Below, piece after piece: positions 23,715-36,252 of a stretch of 64,000 nucleotides of DNA. The stretch covers positions 4,085,118 to 4,149,117 of the forward strand of contig QXEO01000152.1 of NCBI GenBank assembly GCA_007115705.1. The letters run 5' to 3'. Within the stretch, counting starts at the first letter, position 1. Each line of letters starts with the position of its first letter. The translations under genes were made by a program, and so were the position numbers. This stretch comes from Dactylis glomerata. Its lineage: Eukaryota > Streptophyta > Magnoliopsida > Poales > Poaceae. The notes beneath the pieces were generated by a model. The model did no database searches. It was given only the letters and a program-made list of their open reading frames with translations, and was not told the origin of the DNA.

Positions 23715-24168
23715 AAGCGAAAACATTAGCAAAAGTATGTACCGTCGGTGGTCTATTTTCTGTTTCAAACAGTGTACCAAACAGTGTATCAAAGCTGTCT
23801 ATCTATCATCGCATGCAACGAAAGCAACGAATCTGCATCGCCTCGGAGTCAGCGCCGTTTGTCGGGGCACCTGCAAACCGCACTGCCAGGGTGCCGGCAT
23901 CACCAATGGCGGCAGGCGCCACATCAGCTTGCCGGCCATGAGGGAGGCGGCAGGGCCCATGCACACCCCACGCGCACAGCAGCCAGGCCACATGCCGGTG
24001 ACGGTGGTGGCGGCACCCCCATGCCGGCATTGGCCCAGGCGGCACGTGGCACGTGTCGCCTGGCCAGGGGTGCCGCCACTCAGTAGGGGTCTTTTTTGGC
24101 AAAAAATTTCAGAGGTGGTCTCTTTTGGCAATTCATTGGTGCAGGTGGTCTCTTCTGTCAAAATTCCC

Positions 24169-25878
24169 ACACTCGTTCCTAACCTACTCACTTCAACTTG
24201 TAGTACGGTTTAGTCTAGACATCTCCCTAGCTAGGGATGTAAACCAATAGGATAATTCCGCACCGAATCGCATCCAAATACATTTTAAAGATGCCATATC
24301 CAATTTGAAGGATTTTGACAAATAAGGATATCCGATTTTGAACTTAACACCCATATATGGTTATGATTTGGCATGTCAAATAGCACCTGGATATGGATTA
24401 TTCGAAAAAAAATTAGGATTATTGGAAAGTTTTAAACCAAACAATCTAATTTTTGACCCAAAACGTCTAAGATAATACTCACTAAATCTTCTTTACTATA
24501 GGATTCTAGTTGGTGATGGTGAAGCCACTTTTGATTAAAACATTTGACTTCCCAAAATACCCCTAAAAAAATAGTAACCCCTCCTTTCCTTTGTCAGATT
24601 GGCTCCAAATTAGCGCTAGAAACGGGACAATGAAGTTAATATGCGTTAATTAAGGGCCGAAGCCGAAGCAGCCCACGCACTGAGTCCCTACATGCAAATA
24701 GATGGAGCGGTTACTCTCGCGTGCATTGGCCAAAATTAACTCTCCTAACAGTTTTCATACCGCATGCAAGTAAGTAGAGAAATTAGTGGAGAGAAAAGGA
24801 AAGGATGAGAGCGATTTTAGGAGTCCATTGGCATGCGGTGGAATTAAAGTGCGTAGTTGATGAGGATTATTGCCTAACAAAATGGTTTCTCTCCATAGGC
24901 ACAAATTGCATTTTAATACGGTATGGAGAGAGTATCAATTATCAATAACATTCCTATTTTTTAAGCCGGACGCGCGTGGCTCAGGCGCATGCGGCCACAG
25001 GAAAGGAGCGCCAGGCTCAAGACGAGCCGCGTGCTATAGAGGAGCACGAAGAGGTGATCAGGAGGTCGGGCCGGAGCCCCTGGCCTGGGCATGGATGCTC
25101 ACAGGAGCTTGGGCGGAGCATGCGGGCATGCGCGCGAGAGCATGCATATGAGAATAAGGAGTGATGGAGCGGCGTGCACGGCCACGCGGGGCCTACAGAG
25201 AGAAAAGGGGGGGCGGATCCCCTATCGCATATGGGCGAGCTCGCATGGAATGGCGGAGCCCGGCGGAGCCCCCCTGATTGTGTTCGAGGGAGAGCAGCAG
25301 GCGCAGCATGCGGAAAGATGCGCATGAGCAGCGCGGAGGCCGCCGAGCGCGGTTGTGCGGGCAGAGAATCCGCAGGGGCACCGTTGTTGCGGGCGTACAG
25401 AGGCACGCGCATGGTGGAGGTGCAGCTGGAGAGTAGCGGGCACGCAGGGGCACGGGGATGAGCGCGCAGGCACGCGCACGCACGCTGGAGTGAGCTAGGA
25501 AAGGGCACCACGTGGAGGCAAGCAGTCGTGGCTAAGCTTGCCGCGGATGCGCCCGGGAGGCGACAACGGCAAGGGGCCGGGGCGCCTGCAGAGGTGTTCC
25601 GAGCATGGCCTGGAGCGCGCGCGAAAGCACACACGGGAAGATTTGCGGCGCATTGGACTCGTGGGAGCAAAGCAGAAGAAGGCGCAAGCCGCGCCAGGCT
25701 GGGTGTGAGGGAAAACAGCAGGGGAGGCGCCGCCACACACGGGCAATGTACAGGTTGTACACGCGCTGCATGGCCGGAGGAAGGCATGGTCGGGGCCGAG
25801 CCCCTAGAGCGGTGCTGAAGTTGCAGGTTATCGTCCCTTTGACAAGCTTCATTTAACCTGCTAAAAGCAGCTCCATTG
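24169..25878. other. Unclassified DNA with a GC-rich island (about 24970-25810)
   Basis: 24169-24970 is AT-rich with nothing recognisable. 24970-25810 switches sharply to GC-rich sequence full of GCGCATGCG-like and GGGGCACG-like strings, which creates long overlapping frames in most phases (for example 25017-25787, minus). Composition alone explains those frames. The last bases atctt (25879-25883) are the TSD of the next element. Confidence 0.45.
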
Positions 25879-25883
25879 ATCTT

Positions 25884-27424
25884 TGATGTCTACGCACGCG
25901 TCTGTTCTTGTAGACAGTGTTGGGCCTCCAACTGCAGAGGTTTGTAGAGCAGCAGCAAGTTTCCCTTAAGTGGACCACCCAAGGTTTATCGAACTCAGGG
26001 AGGAAGAGGTCAAAGCTATCCCTCTCAAACAACCCTGCAATTACGATACAGAAAGTCTCTTGTGTCCCCAACACACCCAATACACTTGTCAGATGTATAG
26101 GTGCACTAGTTCGGCGAAGAGATAGTGAAATACAAGTGGTATAGATGATTATAAGTAGTAAATGCAATCTAGAATAAAAAATGGCAGCAAGCAAGTAACA
26201 AAACAGCAAGTAAACGGTGTGCAAAGCTTGGAAACAAGGCCTAGGGATCATACTTTCACTAGTGGACACACTCCCAACAAATATAATATAATTGAACAAA
26301 TAAATAACTTCTCTTCACTATGCTACTCTGAATTACTCTCCTATTGAATAACACTAATCATTGCGTAGTGGCTACAGAAGCACCCCTTAAAGTTCATCAA
26401 GTACTTGACAAACACCACTCATAGAGATATCCAAATCAAATCACAACTCAAGATAAATATTATTGCAACTTAGACCAAGTACTAACACGGTGCACACACT
26501 GTCAACATTACACCATGAAAGGAGGAATAGATCACTTCAATACTATCATAGTGATAATTATTCTCATAATCCATAAGAGATCACAATCGTAGCCTAGACC
26601 AAGTACCACCACGATGCACACACAGTCACCGTTACACCATGGCAGGAGGAATAGATTACTTTAATAACACCACTAGAGTACACATAATAATGAAGAGTAG
26701 CATCTACTTATTCAACATGATACAAAGCTCACGATCACATAAAGATCACATCATGGGAGAGAGAGGTGAACCACATAGCTACCGGTAGAGCCCTCAGCCC
26801 CGGGGATGAACTACTCCCTCCTCATCATAGGAGACAGCAAGGTTGATGAAGATGGCGGTGAGTTCGATGGAGACGGCGGAGACGGCAATGGAGACCGATG
26901 GAGATGGCTCCGGGGGCACTTCCCCGTCCCGGCAGGGTGCCGGAACAGAGACTTCTGTCCCCCAAAATTTGTCGACGGCGGCGGCGGAACTGCGGAACTC
27001 TTTCTGGAAATTTGCCGACTCTTCTAGGGTTTTCTGTCTCGAGGCTTTATATAGGCGAAGGGGCATCGTCAGGGGGCTGCCAGGGCCTCCTCATAGATAG
27101 GGGGCGCGGCCAGGACCTGGGCCACGCCGCCCTGGTGTGTGGGGCCCTCGTGGCCCCACTCCGCCTCCTCTTCGGTTCTCTGGAAGCTTCCGGGGAAAAT
27201 AAGACTTCTGGAACTTGTTTCATCCAATTCCGAGAATATTTTCTGTGTAGCTTTTCTGAAACACAAAAATAGTAGAAAACAGGGAACTGGCACTGTGGCA
27301 TCTTGTCAATAGGTTAGTTCCGGAAATCGCATAAAAATGCCACGAAGTGTAACGAAACACAAGGCAAATGGTGTAAAAACAAGCATGGAGCATCAAAAAT
27401 TATAGATACGTTTGAGACGTATCA
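25884..27424 (-). repeat. LTR D (3' LTR)
   Basis: 1541 bp, TGATGTCTACG...GTATCA, with a minus-strand TATA box at 27045-27053 (plus ctttatata). It is followed at 27425 by the gcatccccaagctt purine tract. Confidence 0.9.
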
Positions 27425-30348
27425 GCATCCCCAAGCTTAACTCCTGCTTGTCCTCGAGTAGGTAAGTGATAACAAAAGAAATAATTTTTGAGGTGACATG
27501 CACCGTCACAATCTTGATCATATAGGTAAAGCATTGAGTGCTGAGATCAAAAAACTTAAAACATGGGCATGAAAGACATAATCTTGATAATAGAAACTTA
27601 GCAACCATGTTATAACATGAAAATGAACACAAACAAAAGATCATGAAAATGAAACAATGAAAGTCAAACGTGTGTTCAAATCATAAGGAAAAAAGTACAA
27701 ATGGTTTTCAGCTTGTCCTTCATGGAGAGCAAAACATAAATGCATAGGACACCTTCAAGTTTAAGAGGGTGACAATATACAAATAATTTAAGAACAAGTG
27801 AAACCAACAATATGAATCAATCAATGAAAACTTTGGGACAATGCACATTATACTAAGAATGACAACTATGCTCTCTTAATGGTGCATAAAGATAGAAGGT
27901 GGTGACTCAACATAAAAGTAAAAGAAAGGCCCTTCGCAGAGGGAAGCAATGTTCGCAAGTTTTATAGACCTTCAAAAATTATGGTACTTACCGGCTTTGA
28001 GCTCTCATTGCCCCCATCATAAGCATCTTGAATGGTTAAAGTTAATGCAAGAACAATTATGATGCATATGCTTGACAAATCATAAGTCGAAAACCTCGTG
28101 CCCCGTGAATACGAGTACCCAAACCTCATGCTACTTTACTTAGAGTCCCAAGCAAGGCTCTTGTCATTGTAAGTATATATGTATCATTGAGAACCGCCAA
28201 CGGGGTACCTCCGTGCCCGATGACATGGAACAAGCCCACATCAAAATGATAGGACAAGCAGACAATGAACACCTCGACATCTCTTTTATTTGCCATTTGT
28301 TTAGCTTTTTATTTTGAGATGCGTCGTCGAATGTCCACTATGGGTATGCTGCAAATTTCCACCATGAATTATGCATGGTTTAGATTGGCGTCCCAGGCGT
28401 TTCCCTAACACATATACAAACTCCATGATCCCCACGAGATTCCTAATTCATTTCACACCGTGGGCATCCATAAACAAAAGATCATGATATCAACTCAAAT
28501 AAGAAGTGCAATGTTGAAAGCTTGCCCCATGACAGCATGGTTGGGCTAGTCTCCAACTTACAACTTGCAAGCATAACAACTCAACATAAGAGACCACAAT
28601 GTCAAATTTTTAAGAACAAGAAAAAGTAAAGTGTGCCTTCCGGTTCGTGAGAGCTTTACTGACCAATTTTCGCATAACACTGGTAAGAGTTTAATTTGAA
28701 GAGTAGATAAAAGCAAGTCAAATGTACTTTGGAATATAAAATTGCTAATAGGTATGTATGGTGGACACAATGGCAAACTTTGTTTTTAGGAGTTGGATGC
28801 ACGAGTAGAGGTCATACTCAGTACAAAATGAAGGCTAGCAAAAGACTGGGAGCGACCAACTAAGAGAGCAATAACGGCCATAATCATGCAGAGCGACATA
28901 GCGACATTAAAAGAAGCATAAGATGGTATGAAAAGTCAAAAACCAAATGATCATGGAGGCAATGGCGACTTTGTATGAGTTAGACATGTGTGAGCATGGG
29001 CCAAGTCAACCCAAATAAAGCATCAAGGAGAAAACCAAAATAATGCTTCCAAACGATAAAAACAACGCATGATTCTTTCAAACGCTCATTAAACAATCTC
29101 AGTTATTTGAGACAAGTCATGCTACAGCAAAACCACTAATAATACTATCAAAAAGACATCAAGCACGACATGCAAAAGCCTAAGCCGCAGTCTACACAAG
29201 CTCCTTCTTGTACAACTTTTTTGCATGAAACTTTTTCTCTTTTCCAACACCATTCAAACCTTTTTGAGGAAACTCTTTTGAGGAAAACCAACATATACCA
29301 GAGGTAAAAATACACCTTGATGCAAAGATAAAACAAGATCTGAACAAAAACCAAGGCGAAAAACGAAAGCTAAACGCAGTAGCAGAAAAAGAGAACACTC
29401 GTTGAACGATAAGAGTGAAAACTAGTGTTCTTATCAAATGAAAAGCGAGTTCATCTCCTCCAAAAGAAACATGATGTGATCTAACCACTTATTGCATCAA
29501 ACAAAACAAAACAAAACTGAAAACAAAAACAAATGACGCTCCAAGAAAAATGCATAGTGCATGAAGCAATAAAAATATATTGTTTTGAAAGGTGACCTAA
29601 TTTTTGCCGATGAAGAAGGGGGTGCCTCGGGGGCATCCCCAAGCTTTGACGCTTGTACTTCTTGGGTGTTTCTTGGGGTGACATCCCCAAGCTTGAGCTT
29701 TTCCATTCTTCATCTCATCTCATCATTCTCCAATCCCTACACTTGAAAACTTTCTTCATACAAAACTAAACATAATTCTATTAGCAACATTAGTGTAAGC
29801 ATAACATTGAATCAACCCTTTTTGCTTCAGGTTTCAACCCAAAACAACCACATATAAAGTATATACTACTGTAGCAACTTCTCCAAAAGTTCCGTGATCA
29901 AAAGAACTCAAAAAAAAGCGATAAAGCAGCAAACACAAATATTGGCAGAAATCTGTCAAAATAGAACAGCTGACAAAGGTCGAATTTTTTAGGGTTTTCT
30001 GTTGCTCAAATCAAAACGTGTTCAACTAATTAAAGTTTGGATATAACCTGGGGCATATGCACAAGAAATGTCAGGTCCAAAAGATATACAGATAATTTTC
30101 ACGAATTTTTACGGTGCAGCACCGAAAACAGTTTCAGGACAGCAACATCCCCAAATCTTACCTCACTCAAATTGGAGGCTTCTCTTGGCACAACAACGAA
30201 ATAAAAAGGATAAGGAGAGGTCATTACAGTAGTAATAACTTCCAAGACTCAAATAATAGAAAAAGTACTAAAAATAAACAATGGGTTATCTCCCAAGAGT
30301 GCTTTTCTTTAACGCCTTTGAGCTAGGCGCAGTAATTTGCAAAGATGC
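27425..30348 (-). other. Polypurine tract and non-coding internal region
   Basis: Polypurine tract at 27425-27437, then about 2.9 kb colinear with 4200-7098 but visibly diverged by substitutions and small indels. No RT or integrase. Extra purine motifs catccccaagctt recur at 29634-29646 and 29682-29694, in the same relative positions as in the tandem copies. Confidence 0.8.
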
Positions 30349-31998
30349 TCATGTGGGCGCCATATAAGAGCTTGAGGCAAAGGAGCCATATAGGAACTTA
30401 AAGCAAGAGAGAGCATCAAAAATCAAGTATGGAACACATTTAAATCTAAGCCACTTCCTATGAAAAAAAGTCTTGTAAAGAGACAAGTCATAAAAGCGCA
30501 AAGCAAAAAGCATAGGAAGGCAAAACAAGTACAACTTCAAGAATTGCAACATAAAGAGGGGAAACACAATATTGTTGAGATCCATCAAACCATGTTTCCC
30601 TCTCTCATAATAACTTTCAGTAGCATCATGAATAGAATTAACAATATAATTATCACATAAAACATCCCTATCATGAGCCACATGCATAAAAGAATTAATA
30701 CTCCCCACATGAACAATAGTAGTAGGAGAAGATTCAATAGAATAATTATTCTCATCACCATAATCATCAAAAACAGGAGGCATATTGTAATCATAACTAT
30801 TTTTCTCCTCAAAAGTAGGTGAACTGAAAATATTATACTCATCATTATAACCATCATAAACCAGAGGTTTAGTATCATCACAAGCTAGAGAACAACTATT
30901 TCACAAAGCATACTCATCAAACATATCATCATAAGAAGGAGCATGGATAGTACTAATGGTACAGCAATTATTAACCTTAGAATTTGTACCAAAAAGATTT
31001 TCAATATCAAAAGAAGAGTGATTTTCCCAATCGTGATCACTAACATAGGTAACAGGCATAGGAACATCATCCCAATCAGAATTATCATAATCTATAGCAG
31101 GATCATAACGCTTAGGGGAAGGTACCGTGTCCTCTCGCCTTTTACTCCTCTTCTTCTTCTTCTTCTTCTTACTCTTCTTACTCTCTCCTTTAGGAGGGAG
31201 AGACTTGAAGGGCATCTTCTCCACATAATCTGGTTTGCTGACAGAAACAACAGAAGAAACTTTGGAGGATTCCTCCTCTCTATTAATAAGATCGAAACAT
31301 CTATTAGTCCTGTCATAACTTGGCAAAACATCATGTTTTATAAGATCTTGCAAGTAAGTATTTGCGAGGCAATCTTTAGCACAATAGAGACGACAACCAC
31401 GAAGGGTACTATTAATATCAGCATCTCTCATATCAACCAAAGAAATCTTTCTAGATATCTCTTCACAATTCAAAAACAAAGTAAGCTCATCATACTGATT
31501 GAAAGTAATCTTATCATCACAATACAAATCTGCGGTACTCGTTCGATTAATTGGGCATTGAAAATTAAAGTTACCCTTTTCACTGCAAAATTCACAAAGA
31601 AAAGGATAAAGCTCACAAACCCTTTCACCAAGCACATCTAGATCCTTGAGCCACATACTGGTTTCTTCATTTGCGTGGGTGATGCAATAATCTTCCTTGT
31701 TGTAACTCTGTTCACAAGGTCTATGTATTCCACAAAAATTAACATGCTTATAAGAAATAGTACTTTTAGAAGTTTGAGCATGTTTATTGCAATCATCAAT
31801 AACAATATCACTTTCTATGCAAGTGTCCTTAAAAGGTTCATGATACACGTCCCCATTTCCTTTAGGAACATTCATATGGGAAGCAAAGGCTTTAAAGCAA
31901 TCAACCATAATTTGAGGATCAAGACCATATTTAGCACTAAGCTCTTGGAAATTAGCAGTTTCAGCGAAAGACTTAATGCAATCAAACTCGTAATTCAT
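30349..31998 (-). pseudogene. Gag-like ORF with one premature stop
   Basis: One frame runs from ATG at 31998 (MNYEFDCIKSFAETANFQEL) to 30349, broken only by TGA at 30901-30903, where the tandem copies have CGA (Arg). Joined, it is about 549 codons. The middle carries a Cys-rich stretch (CEQSYNKEDYC, CEFCSEKGNFNFQC), which may be a degenerate metal-binding knuckle, and a basic Lys/Arg run (KGESKKSKKKKKKKRSKRRE) that could be nucleic-acid binding or a nuclear signal. The C-terminus is the same hydrophobic segment as in 7099-7947. It lies about 270 bp downstream of the primer-binding site at 32255, so it most likely belongs to the inner element. Confidence 0.65.
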
Positions 31999-32254
31999 AC
32001 CTGATCCTTTACCTTTGTCGCTATCCCAACCTTTAATATTGTTTTGAATTGTTTCAATCAGATCCCACTTGGTGTTAACATCCTTGCTTGTGAAAGACCC
32101 ATCAAAGCATGCATCTAGATAGTCCTTGTAATATCCTAAAAGCCTTGCATAAAAATTATTAATAACAATATTATGGGGAAGATCATGAATAGGACTGATG
32201 GTGCCAAGTTGATGTGGGAATATGTAGTTGATGTGGGAGCTTATTCTTCTTTAA

Positions 32255-32272
32255 TCCCCGGCAATGGCACTA
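32255..32272 (-). other. Degenerate tRNA-Asp primer-binding site of inner element
   Basis: tccccggcaatggcacta on plus differs from the tRNA-Asp 3' end at three positions. It lies 10 bp from the LTR at 32283, the same spacing as in the other elements here. Confidence 0.75.
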
Positions 32273-32282
32273 GAAAAGAGCT

Positions 32283-33911
32283 TGATTGCTGGATGAATGA
32301 CTAGCCCGTTGGGAACCCCAAGAGGAAGGTATGATGAATACAGCACCAAGGTTTTCCCTCAGTAAGAAACCAAGGTTTATGTCGGTCAGGAGAAGAGCGG
32401 ACAATACGACTGAAGGTGATGCGGACTGGCTTAGTAACACTCCAACAAGGGCGCCGTTTACGACACTTGTTGACTCGTCTTCAGCCAATAGCAATGCGGA
32501 ACCTGCACACAACACAACCAAATACTTTGTTCCCAACTTGCGATGAGGTTGTCAATCTCACCGGTTTGCTTGAAACAAAGGGTATGAGCGTATCGAGTGG
32601 AAAGTGATAATAGTAGGCGAGTAAATTAAACAGTGCGAGTAAAGTAAACAGGTGATAGCAATATGATGGAAATAGGACCGGGATCCACTGTTCACTAGTG
32701 GTGTCTCTCCATAAGATAAATAACACATGCTGGGTAAACAAATTACAGTTGGGCAATTGATAGAATAAAGATAAATGTGATATGTCAAGAAGATCACTAT
32801 GCGATTTACTCTGGGCATTACAACAAAATGCATAGACCGCCATCCAACTGCATCAATGACTACTAATCCACTCACGGGGATATCATCCAAACACCCCATG
32901 AGTATTAAGTTGCGAACAACGGATAATTGCATTAAGCAAAGTGTGTAATGTAAACAAAGCATATGCCCTTGAGCATATGAATGTTGTTTTCTCCCTAGTA
33001 GCAACAACCCATCTACAACCTTAAGGGTTTCTGTCACTCCCCCAGGTTAAATAGAGGCATGAACCCACTATCGAGCATAAATACCCCCTCTTGGAGTCAC
33101 TAGCAACTACTCGGCCAAGATAGCTACTAACAACGGAGAGCATGCAAGATCATAAACAACATAAGATATATTTCAGTATAGCAACTCAATCATAACACCA
33201 ATATTCATCAGATCCCAACAAACCAAATATGTAGAATTACATAACGGTGATCTCAATCATGTAGGGCAGCTCATGAGATCTAAACATGAAGCACATGGTG
33301 GAGGAGACAACCATCTAGCTACTGCTATGGACCCATAGTCCAAGGTAGACTACTCACTCATCGCTCCGGAGGCAAGCATGGCGATGAAGAAGACCTCCGG
33401 TGGTGATTCCCCTCTCTGGCAGGGTGCCGGGAAGAGCTTCTGGACCCTCCCGATCTTCGGGTCAACGGCGGCGGCGGATCGCGATGTGTTCTAGAAAATT
33501 GATCGGGTACTTAGGTTTTTTCCATCGGGGGGTCTTTATAGGCGAAGGGGCATCGTCAGGAGTGGCCCGAGGTGCCCTCACACATAGGGGGCGCGGCCAG
33601 GGGCTGGGCCACGCCGCCCTAGTGTGTGGGGCCCTCGTGGCCCCCCTCCAACTCCTCTTCGGATCTCTGGAAGCTTCCGGGAAAAATAAGACTTCAGGAA
33701 CTTATTTCGTCCAATTCTGATAATATTTCCTGTGTATCACTTCTGAAACACAAAAACAGCAGAAAATAGGGAACTGGCACTGTGGCGACTCATTAGTAGG
33801 TTAGTTCCGGAAAATGCATAAAAGTGCCACGAAGTGTAACGAAACATTAGGCAAATGGTGTATAAACAAGCATGGAACATCAAAAATTATAGATACGTTG
33901 GAGACGTATCA
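32283..33911 (-). repeat. LTR E (5' LTR of inner Gypsy element)
   Basis: 1629 bp, plus-strand start TGATTGCTGG and end GACGTATCA. It matches the solo LTR at 2036-16136 in reverse orientation and length. Its U3 start (TGATACGTC on minus) resembles the A-F LTR family, but the R/U5 part is different. It truncates the gag frame to its right after IHKCP. A TATA-like CCTATAAAGA lies at about 33531-33540 on minus. Confidence 0.88.
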
Positions 33912-34562
33912 AGGACATTTGTGTATTAGTAACTTCAATCTTCCCCACGCTTGGGCAATGCTTTCTCCCTCATGAGGCCAAAAGTTATATATCCGATTAC
34001 GATCTTTATGAATTTCACTTGGAGGATAAAACTTGGAATAAAAGAGAGGCACAATTTCCTCCCATGTAATAGATGAACCATCTTTAAGCAGCCGATACCA
34101 TTCCTCAGCTCTGCCTTTCAGTGAATAAGAGAATAGCTTCCTCTTAACTTGGCTTGATGAAATACCTGCACACTTGAACAACTCACATAATTCTTGTATA
34201 AATAGTAAATGATCACCCAGAGGGACTGTTCCATCTCCTGAATAGCGGTTATTCATAACACGTTCAACAATCTTTGTAGGTATTTTAAAAGGATGAGGAG
34301 CACAAACATCATTAGAAACATCACATATGGGAGATAAAACATCATCAGAGCAAACTTTCTCCACTAAAGCTGGGGAACTAAAAATATCATACTTAACAAA
34401 ACCAGCTTCCCCAAGCTTAGACTTTTCTATAGCATTAGCATTAACAGTATTCAAAGCATTCGTACTAATAACATTGCTATGCGAAATAAGCTCCAAAGGA
34501 TTTTCAATTTTCTCATCAAATCTAAACTCAGGAAAAAGACTAAAGAACTCTTTGTTTTCCAT
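33912..34562 (-). pseudogene. Retrotransposon gag, N-terminal 217 residues, cut by LTR E
   Basis: Starts MENKEFFSLFPEFRFDEKIE about 110 bp after the primer-binding site. Residues from about 125 on match the plant retrotransposon gag domain: GDHLLFIQELCELFKC, FSYSLKGRAEEWYRLL, ITWEEIVPLFYSKFYPP, RIYNFWPHEGESIAQAWGRL. This is the capsid-like part that builds the particle. The frame ends where the inner LTR was inserted; the stop is made by the LTR itself. It shows what the non-autonomous copies deleted: they keep about the first 87 residues of this frame and then jump to the far C-terminal region. Confidence 0.85.
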
Positions 34563-34674
34563 TAAGCCTAACTAGTGAAAATAAAAACAAGAAACAAAAA
34601 GGTATAATTGCAGAATCTAAAGGAAATAACTCCGAGCACTCACACAGGAGGATGCGAGTACCTTTTACCTTACC

Positions 34675-34692
34675 TCCCCGGCAACGGCGCCA
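34675..34692 (-). other. Primer-binding site (tRNA-Asp)
   Basis: A perfect 18-base match on plus to the tRNA-Asp 3' end, 10 bp from LTR F. Confidence 0.88.
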
Positions 34693-34702
34693 GAAAAGAG
34701 CT

Positions 34703-36247
34703 TGATGTCTATGCACGCGTCTGTTCTTGTAGACAGTGTTGGGCCTCCAAGTGCAGAGGTTTGTAGAGCAGCAGCAAGTTTCCCTTAAGTGGATCACCCA
34801 AGGTTTATCGAACTCAGGGAGGAAGAGGTCAAAGCTATCCCTCTCAAACAACCCTGCAATTACGATACAGAAAGTCTCTTGTGTCCCCAACACACCCAAT
34901 ACACTTGTCAGATGTATAGGTGCACTAGTTCGGCGAAGAGATAGTGAAATACAAGTGGTATACATGATTATAAGTAGTAAATGCAATCTGGAATAAAAAA
35001 TGGCAGCAAGCAAACAAGTAGCAAAACAGCAAGTAAACGGTGTGCAACGCTTGGAAACAAGGCCTAGGGATCATACTTTCACTAGTGGACACACTCCCAA
35101 CAAATATAACATAATTGAACAAATAAATAACTTCTCTTTACTATGCTACTCTGAATTACTCTCCTATTGAATAACACTAATCATTGCGTAGTGGCTACAG
35201 AAGCACCCCTTAAAGTTCATCAAGTACTTGAGAAACACCACTCATAGAGATATCCAAATCAAATCACAACTCAAGATAAATATTATTGCAACTTAGACCA
35301 AGTACTAACATGGTGCACACACTGTCAACATTACACCATGAAAGGAGGAATAGATCACTTCAATACTATCATAGTGATAATTATTCTCATAATCCATAAG
35401 AGATCACAATCGTAGCCTAGACCAAGTACCACCACGATGCACACACTGTCACCGTTACACCATGGCAGGAGGAATAGATTACTTTAATAACACCACTAGA
35501 GTACACATAATGATGAAGAGTAGCATCTACTTATTCAACATGATACAAAGCTCACGATCACATAAAGATCACATCATGGGAGAGAGAGGTGAACCACATA
35601 GCTACCGGTAGAGCCCTCAGCCCCGGGGATGAACTACTCCCTCCTCATCATAGGAGACAACAAGGTTGATGAAGATGGCGGTGAGGTCGATGGAGACAGC
35701 GGAGACGGCAATGGAGACCGATAGAGATGGCTCCGGGGGCACTTCCCCGTCCCAGCAGGGTGCCGGAACAGAGACTTCTGTCCCCCGAAATTTGTCGATG
35801 GCGGCAGCGGAACTGCGGAACTCTTTCTGGAAATTTGCCGACTCTTCTAGGGTTTTCCGTCTCGAGGCTTTATATAGGCGAAGGGGCGTCGTCAGGGGGC
35901 TGCCAGGGCCTCCTCACACATAGGGGGCGCTGCCAGGGCCTGGGTCGCGCCGCCCTAGTGTGTGGGGCCCTCGTGGCCCCACTCCGCCTCCTCTTCAGTT
36001 CTCTAGATGGTTCCGGGGAAAATAAGACTTCTGGAACTTGTTTCATCCAATTCCGAGAATATTTCCTGTGTAGTTTTTCTAAAACACAAAAACAGTAGAA
36101 AATAGGGAACTGGCACTGTGGCATCTTGTCAATAGGTTAGTTCCGGAAATCGCATAAAAACGCCACGAAGTGTAACGAAACACAAGGCAAATGGTGTAAA
36201 AACAAGCATGGAGCATCAAAAATTATGGATACGTTTGAGACGTATCA
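34703..36247 (-). repeat. LTR F (5' LTR)
   Basis: 1545 bp, the partner of LTR D. Minus-strand TATA box at 35868-35876. Followed by TSD atctt. Confidence 0.9.
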
Positions 36248-36252
36248 ATCTT

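Larger units (their letters stand above)
19892..24168. mobile_element. Mutator-like element with long GC-rich TIRs
   Basis: The two ends are inverted copies. Left: GAATTTTTGAC...GACCACCTG, then GGACCACCTCTGAAATTTTT, CACCCCTGGCCAGGCGACAC, GTGGCACGTGCCGCC. Right: the reverse complement, ending GTCAAAATTC near 24166. The arms are at least 160 bp and remain loosely similar for about 300 bp. Long TIRs and a 4.3-kb body carrying a plant gene fit a MULE. Candidate duplications (cacaagtc / cacactcg) are too degraded to call. No MuDR transposase domain is recognised inside. Confidence 0.7.
25884..36247 (-). mobile_element. Gypsy element, same family as 2646-15114, invaded by a relative
   Basis: Outer LTRs at 25884-27424 (3') and 34703-36247 (5') are flanked by a perfect TSD, atctt at 25879-25883 and 36248-36252. 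The polypurine tract, tRNA-Asp primer-binding site and internal sequence match the tandem element. Inside, a third LTR of a different but related type (32283-33911) with its own primer-binding site interrupts the gag frame, and no partner LTR for it is present. The right part keeps the gag start and the left part keeps the non-coding 3' internal region. Confidence 0.88.

Noticed and set aside
25017..25787. 256-codon minus-strand frame
   Set aside because: GC-rich low-complexity DNA with open frames in several phases; biased Ala/Arg/Pro/Cys composition, no domain, no splice or promoter context.
30943..31641. 232-codon plus-strand frame
   Set aside because: Antisense shadow of the gag-like frame 30349-31998.
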